From NCBI GenBank assembly GCA_012521375.1, contig JAAYMO010000100.1:1-63132 (forward strand): DNA of 63,132 bases, read 5' to 3'. This document shows, in pieces, positions 18,626 to 27,836 of the stretch. Position numbers and translations under genes: made by a program. Every line of letters starts with the position of its first letter. Position 1 is the first letter of the stretch. The notes beneath the pieces are model-generated. The model saw only the letters and a list, made by a program, of their open reading frames with translations. It was not told where the DNA came from and made no database searches. The DNA comes from Clostridiales bacterium (lineage in GTDB: Bacteria > Bacillota > Clostridia > Lutisporales > Lutisporaceae).

Positions 18626-19675
18626 TTAATCAATTGGCATTGCTGCTTCGGGAACTTCTACACCCATTTCTTTATAGTATCTGTATGCTCCTGGATGAAG
18701 AGGTAGAGCTATTGTTCTAACATTTTCCAGTGTCATATCTTTTGCTCCGGCAAAGGCGGCTGTTAATACATCTATCTGCTCAAAAGAAGCCTTTACGAAT
18801 TCGTATACAATGTCTTCAGGTACATCTTTGTCAAACATATATACGTTTACGTCAGCTATTGTATTTACCGGTTCGGTCTGACCAGTATATGTGTTTGCTG
18901 GTATAGCCATCTTTGCATAGAAAGGAACCTTTTCAATGACTTTGTTAGCTTCTTCTTCGCTGACACCGATAATTTTTGCCCCTAAGGTAGCTGCACATTC
19001 TTCTACTGCGCTTGCAGGTACACCCATGCTGCTTACAAACACATCAACCATTCCGTCTCTGAGGTTGTTTGGTGCATCAGAAAAAGAGGTGTTTACAAAC
19101 TTATTAACTTTCACGCCAAGAATATCAAGTATTTCTTTGTTGTATTCGTCTGATGTACCACCTGCAGGTCCGCCACATACTATTTTACCTTTGAGGTCTG
19201 AGTAACTATTAATATTTTTATCTAGTGTCCAGCCGTGAATGAATGAAGGATGTAGTGGAAGAGCAGCTCTCAATTCTTTGTTAGGTTCTTGTCCTTCAAA
19301 CAATCCGGTGCCAGTCCAAGATTGATAAGCAGCACCCTGGGAAATCAATGCTGAACCCATTTCTCCAGCTTGAATCAGATTGCAGTTATGAACGGAACCA
19401 CCTGTCACTTCTGCGGATGCGGATATGCCAAGGCTGTTCCAAACATTAACAAATCCGCCTCCAAAGGCATACAGTGCACCGCCAACGCTTGCTGTTCCAA
19501 TACTCATGGAAGTGATGGTTTGTTCAGGTTTAGCTTCTTTAGCTTCTTCTTTTTCACCTGCGTCAGTTTGAGCGGCAGGTTCCGCCGGTTGACTGGGTGA
19601 ACATCCAACAAGACCAAATATAAGCATGATAACTAATGTTAAGCTAAGTACCTTGATAAAAGAATTCTTTTTCAT
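18626..19675 (-). CDS. TAXI-family TRAP transporter solute-binding lipoprotein
   Basis: A 349-residue exported lipoprotein (signal peptide ending LVGC, Cys ~25, then an acidic/Ala-rich linker). The TAXI signature region is visible: ITSMSIGTASVGGALYAFGG near the mature N-terminus and a GxxGGTSDEYNKEIL segment mid-protein. It captures the solute and hands it to the fused permease encoded 95 nt downstream. GGAGGAG precedes the ATG at 19675. Confidence 0.93.
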   Translation of the reverse strand: MKKNSFIKVLSLTLVIMLIFGLVGCSPSQPAEPAAQTDAGEKEEAKEAKPEQTITSMSIGTASVGGALYAFGGGFVNVWNSLGISASAEVTGGSVHNCNLIQAGEMGSALISQGAAYQSWTGTGLFEGQEPNKELRAALPLHPSFIHGWTLDKNINSYSDLKGKIVCGGPAGGTSDEYNKEILDILGVKVNKFVNTSFSDAPNNLRDGMVDVFVSSMGVPASAVEECAATLGAKIIGVSEEEANKVIEKVPFYAKMAIPANTYTGQTEPVNTIADVNVYMFDKDVPEDIVYEFVKASFEQIDVLTAAFAGAKDMTLENVRTIALPLHPGAYRYYKEMGVEVPEAAMPID

Positions 19676-19866
19676 TACTTAACTCCTCCTCCAATTATTT
19701 TTCTTCCATCAATAGGAAAGTGTTATAGTTTCTATTAAAATAATCCCCCCTTTATGTTTCAATTTTATTAAATATAAACATTATTTATGTATTCTTTGCA
19801 GCGTATGGTGTTCATATATTGCTATGTATAATGGTACATTTCTATAAACTAATAGAATATCAAAAA

Positions 19867-20784
19867 CTATGCATTTAATGATTTCAAATGATTGATAACT
19901 TTATTAGCAAGGGACTCAGCTATATATTGTTGTGCTTCAATAGTTCCTGCACCGATATGCGGAGTGCAAATGAAATTGTCCAATTCAAACAGTTTGGAAT
20001 GTCCTGGCGGTTCCTTTTCCATTACATCAACGGCAGCACCTTTCAGTTTGCCGTTTACAAGGGCATCATATAATGCGTCTTCATCGATCAGCCCGCCTCT
20101 ACCTAAATTTATTATGTATGCTCCGTCTTTCATCATGTCTAGTTGTTCTTTACCGATCATATGATATGTTTGTGGAGTTAATGGTACATGCATTGATACT
20201 ATATCCGCGGTTTTTAATAAATCTTCTAAAGCCATTAATTCTACATTCATCTCAGTAGCCACACTCGGATCAATAAAGGGGTCATAAGCTATAACTTTCA
20301 TCCCAAATGCCTGGCACAGCTTGGCCACCCTGGAACCAATCTTACCAATAGCTACTAATCCAATAGTCTTGCCCTTTAACTGATTTCCCATATAACCTGT
20401 TTTATCCCAATGATCCTTTTTGACATCATTTATGGCATTATACATTTTTCTGCAAATGCATATCAATAATCCAATGGTGAGTTCTGCTACTGAATCGTTA
20501 CTGCCATCTGGAACATTGAAAACAGCTATTCCTTTTTCCTTGCAATATTCTAAGTCAATATGGTTAAGGCCTATTCCGGCCATACCGACAACTTTCAAAT
20601 TTTTTCCGCGATCAATGAGTTCTTTGTTAACCGGAGTATCAGACCTCACAATTAGTACATCATATTTATCTATGCAATTCAACAAATCTTCCCTGCTGAT
20701 ATTATATCTAACATCAACAGTACCATGTTCCTTTAACAGTTCAATACCGCTTTCGTGGAATTTTTCAGTAATTATACACTTCAT
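19867..20784 (-). CDS. D-isomer-specific 2-hydroxyacid dehydrogenase (phosphoglycerate-dehydrogenase-like)
   Basis: A 305-residue NAD-dependent dehydrogenase lacking the C-terminal regulatory domain of long SerA proteins. Catalytic Arg (LGRGGLIDEDAL), Glu (MEKEPPGH) and His (TPHIGAGTIEA) are present. The NAD fingerprint reads VAIGKIGSRVA, so the first Gly of GxGxxG is Ala. It lies upstream of, and in line with, the TRAP genes (191-nt gap) and divergent from a PrpF-family gene, so a catabolic 2-hydroxyacid or 2-oxoacid is a more likely substrate than 3-phosphoglycerate. ATG 20784 follows AAAGGAGAG. Confidence 0.88.
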   Translation of the reverse strand: MKCIITEKFHESGIELLKEHGTVDVRYNISREDLLNCIDKYDVLIVRSDTPVNKELIDRGKNLKVVGMAGIGLNHIDLEYCKEKGIAVFNVPDGSNDSVAELTIGLLICICRKMYNAINDVKKDHWDKTGYMGNQLKGKTIGLVAIGKIGSRVAKLCQAFGMKVIAYDPFIDPSVATEMNVELMALEDLLKTADIVSMHVPLTPQTYHMIGKEQLDMMKDGAYIINLGRGGLIDEDALYDALVNGKLKGAAVDVMEKEPPGHSKLFELDNFICTPHIGAGTIEAQQYIAESLANKVINHLKSLNA

Positions 20785-21295
20785 TTGTATCTCTCCTTTG
20801 ATGTGATAGTTTATTTTTTTATAAAGGCTCAGGCAGGACTACTGACTTTTAAACCCCCTTCTAAGTTTATAGGACTGAGATTTGCAATCATTTCTGTTAA
20901 CTGTCTGCATTGTCGTTTTCACTTGTACTAAATAATATACTACAATATAATTTATAATTCAACAGAGTATTCACAATTTTTTCACAAAGTTTAGACTATA
21001 ACTTAAATACATTAAAGATTTTTTTTCATATATATGATACTTGTCAAAATTGCCTATTGTTCATTATTTAACAAGATTGGCTGCACAATTGAAGTATAAG
21101 TTTGTGACACTTGCAATTGTATAAAAACATAAAAATTATCGTTAAAAATTTAACAATAATTTTGCAACTTAGTAAATACATTTTAAATATAGTTAAAACA
21201 AACATTTTGGATGCTTGTATTACTGTGCCCTGTTGTTTATAATTTATTTGTAAACATACAGGAGTATTCAATAAAATAAGAAAGGAAGTGACAGA
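20785..21295. promoter_or_regulatory. Divergent control region with two long dyads
   Basis: This 511-bp AT-rich gap between the dehydrogenase and prpF holds no credible gene. It contains two operator-like dyads: ACAATTGAAGT (21085-21095)/ACTTGCAATTGT (21109-21120), and AAAATTATCGTTAAA (21132-21146)/TTTAACAATAATTTT (21149-21163), 15-bp arms with one mismatch and a 2-nt centre. Both sit on the prpF side. Confidence 0.55.
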
Positions 21296-22432
21296 ATGAA
21301 AACAATCCCATGCACTTTTATGAGGGGTGGAGCTTGTAAAGGAGTCATTTTTCATAGGTCAGATTTACCAGAGGATGTAAGTAAATGGGATAATATTTTT
21401 ATTCAGGTTATGGGAAGCCCAGACCCAAAACAGGTTGATGGGCTGGGTGGAGGTACATCATCTAATAACAAAGTTGTCGTTGTCAGTCCCTCTGAAAGGG
21501 AAGGAATAGATGTGGATTATACCACTGTTCAGGTTATACCAGATAAACCTCAGGCTGATTACAAAAGTAATTGCGGTAATATGACTTCTACAGTAGGACC
21601 TTTTGCAGTTGACGAGGGATTAGTTGAGGTAAATGAACCCTTTACCATTGTAAAAGCTTTTAATACGAATACAGAGAAAGTAGTAGAGCTGAAGGTTCCT
21701 GTGGAAAATGGAAAAGCTGCTACAAAGGGTACATATAAGTTTGCAGGTGTATTGGGAACAGCACCTGAGTTATCTTTAACTTTTAAAGATCCTGCGGGAA
21801 CTGTTACCGGAAAATTATTGCCTACTGGCAATAAGATTGATACTTTAGAAATACCGGATTATGGACCAATTGAAATGACTATTATTGATGTTGCAAGCCC
21901 ATTAGTTATTATTCGAGCAAAGGATATTGGATTGAAGGGGAAGGAATTACCCGGTCAACTGAATAATAATAATGAATTTATAGAGCTTATCAGAAAGATT
22001 AGGGGAGTTGCCTCCCAAAGAATTGGTTTGGTAGACAATTGGGAAGATGTTGAATCAGTAACACCCGCTCTGCCTAAGGTGGCATTCTTCTCAGAAGCTC
22101 AGGATTATGTGAGTTTGGAATCTGAAACCGTTTCTAAGGAAGAAATGGATTTTTGTACAAGAATAGTTTCTTTACAGAAAGTTCACAATGCTTATGTGTT
22201 TACAGGTGCTATTGCTATGGCTGTAGCAGCAAATCTAAAAGGAAGCATACTTAATAATTTTCTTACGGAAAAAGATCTGAGCAAATTGGTTCGAATAGGC
22301 CATCCCAGCGGCATAATGCCGGTTTCGCTGGATATATTAAATGAGGGCGATACCTTTGAAGTTAAAGGAGTAACATTGAAATCAACAGCAAGAAAGATAA
22401 TGAAAGGCGTTGTCTATGTTGACGATTTTTGA
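21296..22432 (+). CDS. prpF: PrpF/methylitaconate isomerase-family protein
   Basis: A 378-residue protein of the PrpF family (two diaminopimelate-epimerase-like halves). Motifs: CTFMRGGACKGVIF at the N-terminus, VDGLGGGTSSNNKVVVV and SNCGNMTSTVGPFA, which hold residues lining the isomerase active site, and RIGHPSGIMPV near the end. Family members shift a double bond or cis/trans geometry in unsaturated di- and tricarboxylates (2-methylaconitate, methylitaconate, oxalomesaconate). The local TRAP transporter, dehydrogenase and LysR regulator suggest an uptake-and-degradation cluster; the exact acid is unknown. ATG 21296 follows GAAAGGAAGTG. Confidence 0.88.
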   Translation: MKTIPCTFMRGGACKGVIFHRSDLPEDVSKWDNIFIQVMGSPDPKQVDGLGGGTSSNNKVVVVSPSEREGIDVDYTTVQVIPDKPQADYKSNCGNMTSTVGPFAVDEGLVEVNEPFTIVKAFNTNTEKVVELKVPVENGKAATKGTYKFAGVLGTAPELSLTFKDPAGTVTGKLLPTGNKIDTLEIPDYGPIEMTIIDVASPLVIIRAKDIGLKGKELPGQLNNNNEFIELIRKIRGVASQRIGLVDNWEDVESVTPALPKVAFFSEAQDYVSLESETVSKEEMDFCTRIVSLQKVHNAYVFTGAIAMAVAANLKGSILNNFLTEKDLSKLVRIGHPSGIMPVSLDILNEGDTFEVKGVTLKSTARKIMKGVVYVDDF

Positions 22433-22526
22433 TTAATATATTTAGTATAAATAGATTCCAGAAGCCGACGCTACCCGAATTCCATACTGACTAAACCCGT
22501 CGATAGCTGGGGAAAGAAGCCAACAA

Positions 22527-22580
22527 ACCCCGTGGGAAAGCAAGGGATTAGGTTTTTTCACGGGGCTATTTATTTTATTT
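22527..22580. terminator. Terminator between convergent prpF and lysR
   Basis: CCCCGTGGGAAA (22528-22539) pairs with TTTTTCACGGGG ending at 22565, using G-U pairs, then TATTTATTTTATTT. The left arm and loop (CCCCGTGGGAAAGCAAG) match the terminator at 16456. Confidence 0.8.
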
Positions 22581-22665
22581 ATTAATACATTTACAGAAAA
22601 TCTGCACGTTGTTTTTTGGTTAATACAGATTCAATGTTTATCAAGAGGTATGATCAAAGTAAACA

Positions 22666-23568
22666 TTAAGTAGAATAAGTAGAATTAGTAACAAGATTCA
22701 CAAACTCCTGGGCAGCTCTAGTTAGTGGCACATCCTTATGTGTTAAAAGTCCCAGATATCTTGAGATTATTTTCTCCTCCAATTCTATTTCAAATAGGCT
22801 TCCTTCTTTGATGGCTGAAGCAGCTGCATCTTTTATTACATAGGATATTCCTAGGCCTATTTTGGCCATGTCTATCAATAGATCTATACTGGACAGTTCA
22901 ATCTCTGGCTTGACTTCTAAATTATGCTGCCCAAAAAGCCTTTCAAAGAATACTCTGGTATTGGTGTTCTTCTCCAGCACCAGCAAAGGGTACTGTACAA
23001 GCTCTGCTATGGACATTTTCTTGCCTTTTAGCTCATCAAATTTCTTTCCTGCCACAAATATATCTTCAATTTCTTTTAGTATGTTGATATTAAAATTTTT
23101 GTAATCATAGTTTTCATTAATATTCACTACAGCCAGATCTACTTCGCCCTTTTCTAAAAGTTGGGTGCATACTGGGGAGGTTCTGCTGATTATTTGTATC
23201 TTTATATCAGGGTATAGAGTATTGTATTTTTCAATATAGGGCAGGAGAAAATGCCTGCAAATGGTATCGCTGGCTCCTATACGGACTTCTCCTTCCAGCA
23301 AATCCTTCATCTCTTCAATCAACCGCTCTCCCTTGAGGAAAAGATTTATAGCCTGTTCAACATATGCAAATAGCTTTTCGCCTTCACTGGTAAGTCTTAT
23401 ATTTTTAGTATTTCTTACAAAAAGCTTTATATCGAGCTTGGTTTCCAATGCTTTTATGGATTGGCTTACTGCGGATTGGGAAATATATAGTTTAGCAGCA
23501 GCCTGAGAAAAGCTATTGTATTTGGCTACATAATAGAATACTTTGTATAGCTCAAAATTAACATCCAT
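22666..23568 (-). CDS. LysR-family transcription regulator
   Basis: A 300-residue LysR protein: N-terminal winged helix (VFYYVAKYNSFSQAAAKLYISQSAVSQSIKALE, about residues 9-41) and a C-terminal two-lobed effector domain from ~90. It is transcribed toward prpF and divergent from purL. Because LysR regulators usually act on neighbouring catabolic genes, it may control the prpF/TRAP locus in response to the imported acid; regulation of purL is less likely. The ATG at 23568 follows AAGGAGAT. Confidence 0.92.
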   Translation of the reverse strand: MDVNFELYKVFYYVAKYNSFSQAAAKLYISQSAVSQSIKALETKLDIKLFVRNTKNIRLTSEGEKLFAYVEQAINLFLKGERLIEEMKDLLEGEVRIGASDTICRHFLLPYIEKYNTLYPDIKIQIISRTSPVCTQLLEKGEVDLAVVNINENYDYKNFNINILKEIEDIFVAGKKFDELKGKKMSIAELVQYPLLVLEKNTNTRVFFERLFGQHNLEVKPEIELSSIDLLIDMAKIGLGISYVIKDAAASAIKEGSLFEIELEEKIISRYLGLLTHKDVPLTRAAQEFVNLVTNSTYST

Positions 23569-23728
23569 TGATAAGATCTCCTTATAAATAAAATTAGTAA
23601 TATTAATTGTTATTATAAATAATATTATGCTACTATGAAATTGTAAAGAGATATTAAGTACGGAAACGCAAATGATGATGAAGATATGGCTTGTTTGGAA
23701 ATATAAAAAACAGATTGGAGTGTTGATA

Positions 23729-26700
23729 ATGAGTAAGGTAAGAAGGATATTTATTGAGAAAAAAGCGGATTATGCAGTAGAAGCAAAGGCTCTTCTGACG
23801 GATTTGAAAGAGAATCTAGGCATAAAGGGACTTGAGGGTATAAGGATAATCAAAAGATATGATGTGGAAGGTATAAATGATGAAGTTTACGAAAAAGCAA
23901 AATACACGATATTTTCAGAGCCTCCTGTAGAGAATGTATACGAGGAAGAATTGGATTTGGACGAAAAGGACATGGTTTTTGCATCAGAATATTTGCCCGG
24001 ACAGTATGACCAGAGAGCAGATTTGGCAGCCCAATGTCTTCAGATTATGGGCATGGGTGATAAACCAGAGGTTAGGACTGCCAATGTGATTGTACTGAAA
24101 GGGAATCTATCGGAAGAAGAAATGAAAAAGATCAAGGACTATTATATCAATCCTGTGGAGATGAAAGAGGCAGGTCTCAAAAAGTACGATACTCTTACTG
24201 AGAAAGTGAATACTCCAAATAGTGTAGCTGTTTTTGAAGGTTTTATAGATATGGATGAAAAAAGCCTACAAAACTTTAAAGAAAAGCTAGGTTTAGCCAT
24301 GAGTTTTGAGGATCTAAGCTTTTGTCAAAGCTATTTCAAAAACATCGAGAAAAGAAATCCTACAATAACAGAAATAAGGGTTATAGACACATATTGGTCT
24401 GATCATTGCAGGCATACCACATTCAACACCATTATCGAGAATGTTGATATAGAAGAAGGCAAATACAAAGAAATCATCCAAAAAGCTTTTGAAATCTACA
24501 AGAATGCTAGAAAAGCCGTTTACAAAGATAGGGAAAAGCCCATGTGTCTTATGGATTTAGCCCAGATGGCAATGAGAGAGATGAGGATAAATGGGCAGCT
24601 TGATGATTTAGAAGTATCTGAGGAGATAAATGCATCCAGCATTGAAGTGGAAGCAGAAGTCGACGGTAAAAAAGAAAAGTGGCTGGTAATGTTTAAAAAC
24701 GAGACTCACAATCATCCCACCGAGATTGAGCCCTTTGGCGGAGCGGCCACCTGCCTGGGCGGTGCCATTAGAGATCCATTATCTGGAAGATCCTATGTCT
24801 ATGGTGCCATGAGAGTCACAGGAAGTGGAGACCCCAGAACTCATGTATCAAAGACTTTACCGGGTAAATTACCTCAGAGAAAAATAACTACCACTGCAGC
24901 AAATGGATATAGTTCCTATGGAAATCAGATAGGTGTGGCTGCAGGACAGATAGCAGAAGTTTACCATGAAGGTTTTGTGGCAAAGAGGATGGAGTTAGGG
25001 GCTGTTGTAGCAGCTGCTCCAAAGTCCAATGTGGTGAGAGAAACTCCAAAACCGGGAGATATAATAATTCTATTAGGCGGCAGAACGGGAAGGGATGGAT
25101 GCGGAGGTGCCACCGGATCATCTAAGGAGCATGATGAATTGTCTTTGATTACCGGAGGACCTGAGGTACAGAAGGGGAATGCACCTATCGAAAGAAGAAT
25201 TCAGAGGCTTTTTAGAAATCCCCAAGTCAGCACTATGATAAAAAAGTGCAACGATTTTGGCGCAGGAGGAGTATCAGTTGCCATAGGCGAGTTGGCAGAA
25301 GGACTATATATTGATTTGGATGCGGTGCCAACAAAGTATGATGGATTGGATGGTACTGAGTTAGCTATATCCGAGTCTCAGGAGAGGATGGCGGTACTAA
25401 TTGACCCAGAGAATGAGGAAAAGTTTATAAAAATGGCCTATGAGGAAAACCTGGAAGCAGTAGTTGTAGCAAAGGTTACGGATAATAGAAGGTTGACCAT
25501 GATTTGGAAGGAAAAGGCCATAGTTGATATTAGCAGAGATTTTTTGGATACCAATGGTATCAGGCAAAAAACTGATGTGAAGGTTTCTATGCCTAAAGCA
25601 GAGGATAATTTCTATAAGACTTATGAGTATAAAGATGAAAAAATTGATATAAAGAAAGCATGGCTGGAAAATCTGAAGGATTTAAATGTATGCAGCCAAA
25701 AAGGCTTAGTGGAAAAATTTGATGCCACCGCAGGTTCTGGTACTGTATTGATGCCCTTTGGAGGAAAATATCAGGCTACTCCCAGCGAAGGGCTTCTTAT
25801 GAAATTGCCTGTGCTAAAGGGAGATACCATAACAGGTACTGCAATGACCTATGGATATAATCCATACTTATCAAGCTGGAGCCCTTTCCATGGTGCCTTG
25901 TATGCGGTAGTTCATGCCGTATCCAAGATAGTGGCAATGGGAGGAGATTATAAAAGAGTGAGGCTGACTTTTCAAGAGTATTTTGAAAAGCTGGGCAAAG
26001 ATGAGCAAAAATGGGGAAAACCATTTGCCGCATTATTAGGGGCTTATTTAGCCCAGAAAAACTTGAGTATACCATCCATTGGAGGAAAGGACAGTATGTC
26101 AGGCACATTTCTTGATCTCAATGTGCCTCCGACTTTGGTAGCTTTTGCATTGGCTCCAATTGATGTAAGATATGCAGTTTCCCAGGAGTTTAAAGCTGCA
26201 GAAAGTCAGGTTGTGCTATTGCCTATTGTGAGAGATGAAAAGGATGTACCGGATTTTGAAGGATTGAAAAAAACCTACGAAAGGCTCCATGAGTTGATAA
26301 AAGAAGGTTATGTTTTGTCTTCTTCTACAGTAAAAGAAGGAGGCATAGCCGCTGCATTGACAAAAATGTGCTTTGGCAATGGAATAGGGATAAAGATCAC
26401 TGGAGATTTCATGTATGACAGACTGTTTACGCCGGATTTCGGCTCCATAATTATAGAACTGAAAAAAGATGCTGATATAGATGAACAGTTATCCGGAACA
26501 AATTATATAAAACTGGGAGAAACGTGGAATAAAAAATCTATCTATGTAAAAGATACTGAAATAGACCTTGAAGAAGCTTATGATTTCTGGAGCAAGCCTT
26601 TGGAAGATGTATTCCCTACAAAGGCAGAAAAAGCAGAAAAAGTATTTAATATTGAGTATAAAGAAAGAAGTACAAGAAAGCCTAATGTAAAATATGCGGC

Positions 26701-27499
26701 ACCAAGGGTGTTGATACCGGTTTTTCCAGGAACCAATAATGAATATGATACTGTAAGAGCTTTTGAAGAGGCAGGAGCTAAAACAGATATTATGATTATA
26801 AAGAATCTGACTCACCAGGATATAGAAGAATCAATGAATCAATTGGTTAGAAGAATTGATGACAGCCAGATATTAGTTCTTCTCGGAGACTTTAACAATG
26901 GTGATGTGCCTGATGGTTATGGGAAATTCATATCTACAGTTTTAAGAAATGGGTATGTAAAAGAAGCGGTGATGAATCTGTTAAATAAAAGGGACGGATT
27001 GATTTTAGGCATTGGCAACGGTTTTAATGCATTGATAAAACTTGGGTTGGTACCCTATGGAGATATAAGGGATATGAATGAGAATAGTCCTGCTCTTACT
27101 TGTAACAAAATCGGCCGTCATGTATCCCAATTTGTAAGGACTAAAGTAGTTTCTACATTGTCTCCTTGGTTTGCTTATTCAGAAGTGGGAGATATTCATA
27201 CTTTACCGGTATCCCACAGTGAAGGCAGATTTGTTGCCGGTGAGGATATGGTAAGGGAGTTGGCAGCTAAAGGCCAGATAGCAACCCAATATGTGGATCT
27301 TGACGGAATTCCATCTTCAGAAGTTCCCCATAATCCTAATGGATCGATTTGTGCCATAGAAGCATTAACAAGCCCTGATGGAAGGGTAATGGGAAAGATG
27401 GCTCATTCTGAGAGGATGGGTAACCATCTATATAAAAATATACCTGGGCTAAAAACGCAAAATATTTTCAAATCAGGAGTAGATTACTTTGCAAAATAA
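23729..27499 (+). CDS. purL: Phosphoribosylformylglycinamidine synthase, single chain, with degenerate glutaminase domain
   Basis: A 1256-residue large-type PurL: N-terminal domain, two AIRS-like halves with HNHPTEIEPFGGAATCLGG and SIGGKDSMSGT, and a class I glutaminase domain from ~residue 990. It makes FGAM from FGAR, ATP and an amino donor. In the glutaminase domain the nucleophile motif, normally GICNGFQ, reads GIGNGFN: Cys is Gly1096 (GGC, 27014-27016). The oxyanion segment, normally PGGFSxGDEPDG, reads LGDFNNGDVPDG. His1226 and Glu1228 (AHSER) remain. Glutamine hydrolysis is therefore unlikely; ammonia use or a helper glutaminase is inferred. ATG 23729 chosen from GGAG spacing. Confidence 0.95.
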   Translation: MSKVRRIFIEKKADYAVEAKALLTDLKENLGIKGLEGIRIIKRYDVEGINDEVYEKAKYTIFSEPPVENVYEEELDLDEKDMVFASEYLPGQYDQRADLAAQCLQIMGMGDKPEVRTANVIVLKGNLSEEEMKKIKDYYINPVEMKEAGLKKYDTLTEKVNTPNSVAVFEGFIDMDEKSLQNFKEKLGLAMSFEDLSFCQSYFKNIEKRNPTITEIRVIDTYWSDHCRHTTFNTIIENVDIEEGKYKEIIQKAFEIYKNARKAVYKDREKPMCLMDLAQMAMREMRINGQLDDLEVSEEINASSIEVEAEVDGKKEKWLVMFKNETHNHPTEIEPFGGAATCLGGAIRDPLSGRSYVYGAMRVTGSGDPRTHVSKTLPGKLPQRKITTTAANGYSSYGNQIGVAAGQIAEVYHEGFVAKRMELGAVVAAAPKSNVVRETPKPGDIIILLGGRTGRDGCGGATGSSKEHDELSLITGGPEVQKGNAPIERRIQRLFRNPQVSTMIKKCNDFGAGGVSVAIGELAEGLYIDLDAVPTKYDGLDGTELAISESQERMAVLIDPENEEKFIKMAYEENLEAVVVAKVTDNRRLTMIWKEKAIVDISRDFLDTNGIRQKTDVKVSMPKAEDNFYKTYEYKDEKIDIKKAWLENLKDLNVCSQKGLVEKFDATAGSGTVLMPFGGKYQATPSEGLLMKLPVLKGDTITGTAMTYGYNPYLSSWSPFHGALYAVVHAVSKIVAMGGDYKRVRLTFQEYFEKLGKDEQKWGKPFAALLGAYLAQKNLSIPSIGGKDSMSGTFLDLNVPPTLVAFALAPIDVRYAVSQEFKAAESQVVLLPIVRDEKDVPDFEGLKKTYERLHELIKEGYVLSSSTVKEGGIAAALTKMCFGNGIGIKITGDFMYDRLFTPDFGSIIIELKKDADIDEQLSGTNYIKLGETWNKKSIYVKDTEIDLEEAYDFWSKPLEDVFPTKAEKAEKVFNIEYKERSTRKPNVKYAAPRVLIPVFPGTNNEYDTVRAFEEAGAKTDIMIIKNLTHQDIEESMNQLVRRIDDSQILVLLGDFNNGDVPDGYGKFISTVLRNGYVKEAVMNLLNKRDGLILGIGNGFNALIKLGLVPYGDIRDMNENSPALTCNKIGRHVSQFVRTKVVSTLSPWFAYSEVGDIHTLPVSHSEGRFVAGEDMVRELAAKGQIATQYVDLDGIPSSEVPHNPNGSICAIEALTSPDGRVMGKMAHSERMGNHLYKNIPGLKTQNIFKSGVDYFAK

Positions 27500-27586
27500 A
27501 TCGAATGTTTATAAATATAATATTAAAAATAATTCGTAACCATATGTACTAAAAATAATACAACAATAAAATAGTTCGAAATATTC

Positions 27587-27616
27587 TTGACGCTCTGTTC
27601 TTTAATATGGTAATAT
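27587..27616 (+). promoter_or_regulatory. Promoter of the purEFMNHD operon
   Basis: TTGACG (27587-27592), 18-bp spacer, TAATAT (27611-27616), placing transcription start about 25 nt before the riboswitch aptamer. A TTGACA at 27621 has no good -10 partner. Confidence 0.6.
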
Positions 27617-27644
27617 TATTTTGACAACAAAATTATCTGGTTAA

Positions 27645-27770
27645 GTAGCTCATATAATGTCAGGAATATGGCCTGAGAGTTTCTACCAAACAACCGTAAA
27701 TTGTTTGACTATGAGTGAAATGTTCATTCTGTTTTTGAAAGGATGGGTTTCACTACCTATCCTTTTTTGT
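27645..27770 (+). promoter_or_regulatory. Purine riboswitch (guanine class) with intrinsic terminator
   Basis: The aptamer has P1 CTCAT/ATGAG, the conserved ATATAAT junction, P2 TCAGG/CCTGA closing loop AATATGG, the core AGTTTCTACC, P3 CAAACAA/TTGTTTG closing loop CCGTAAA, and GACTATGAG at the 3' side. The specificity base in GACTATG is C, marking guanine/hypoxanthine rather than adenine recognition. Downstream, AAAGGATGGGT (27738-27748)/ACCTATCCTTT (27755-27765) plus a T-run forms a terminator. Guanine binding should stop transcription of purEFMNHD; purL lies outside its control. Confidence 0.95.
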
Positions 27771-27836
27771 ACCAGTAATATTAAATTTTGATAAATAAAT
27801 AAAGTTTTAATATAAATGCTAATTGGAGGAGATTAT

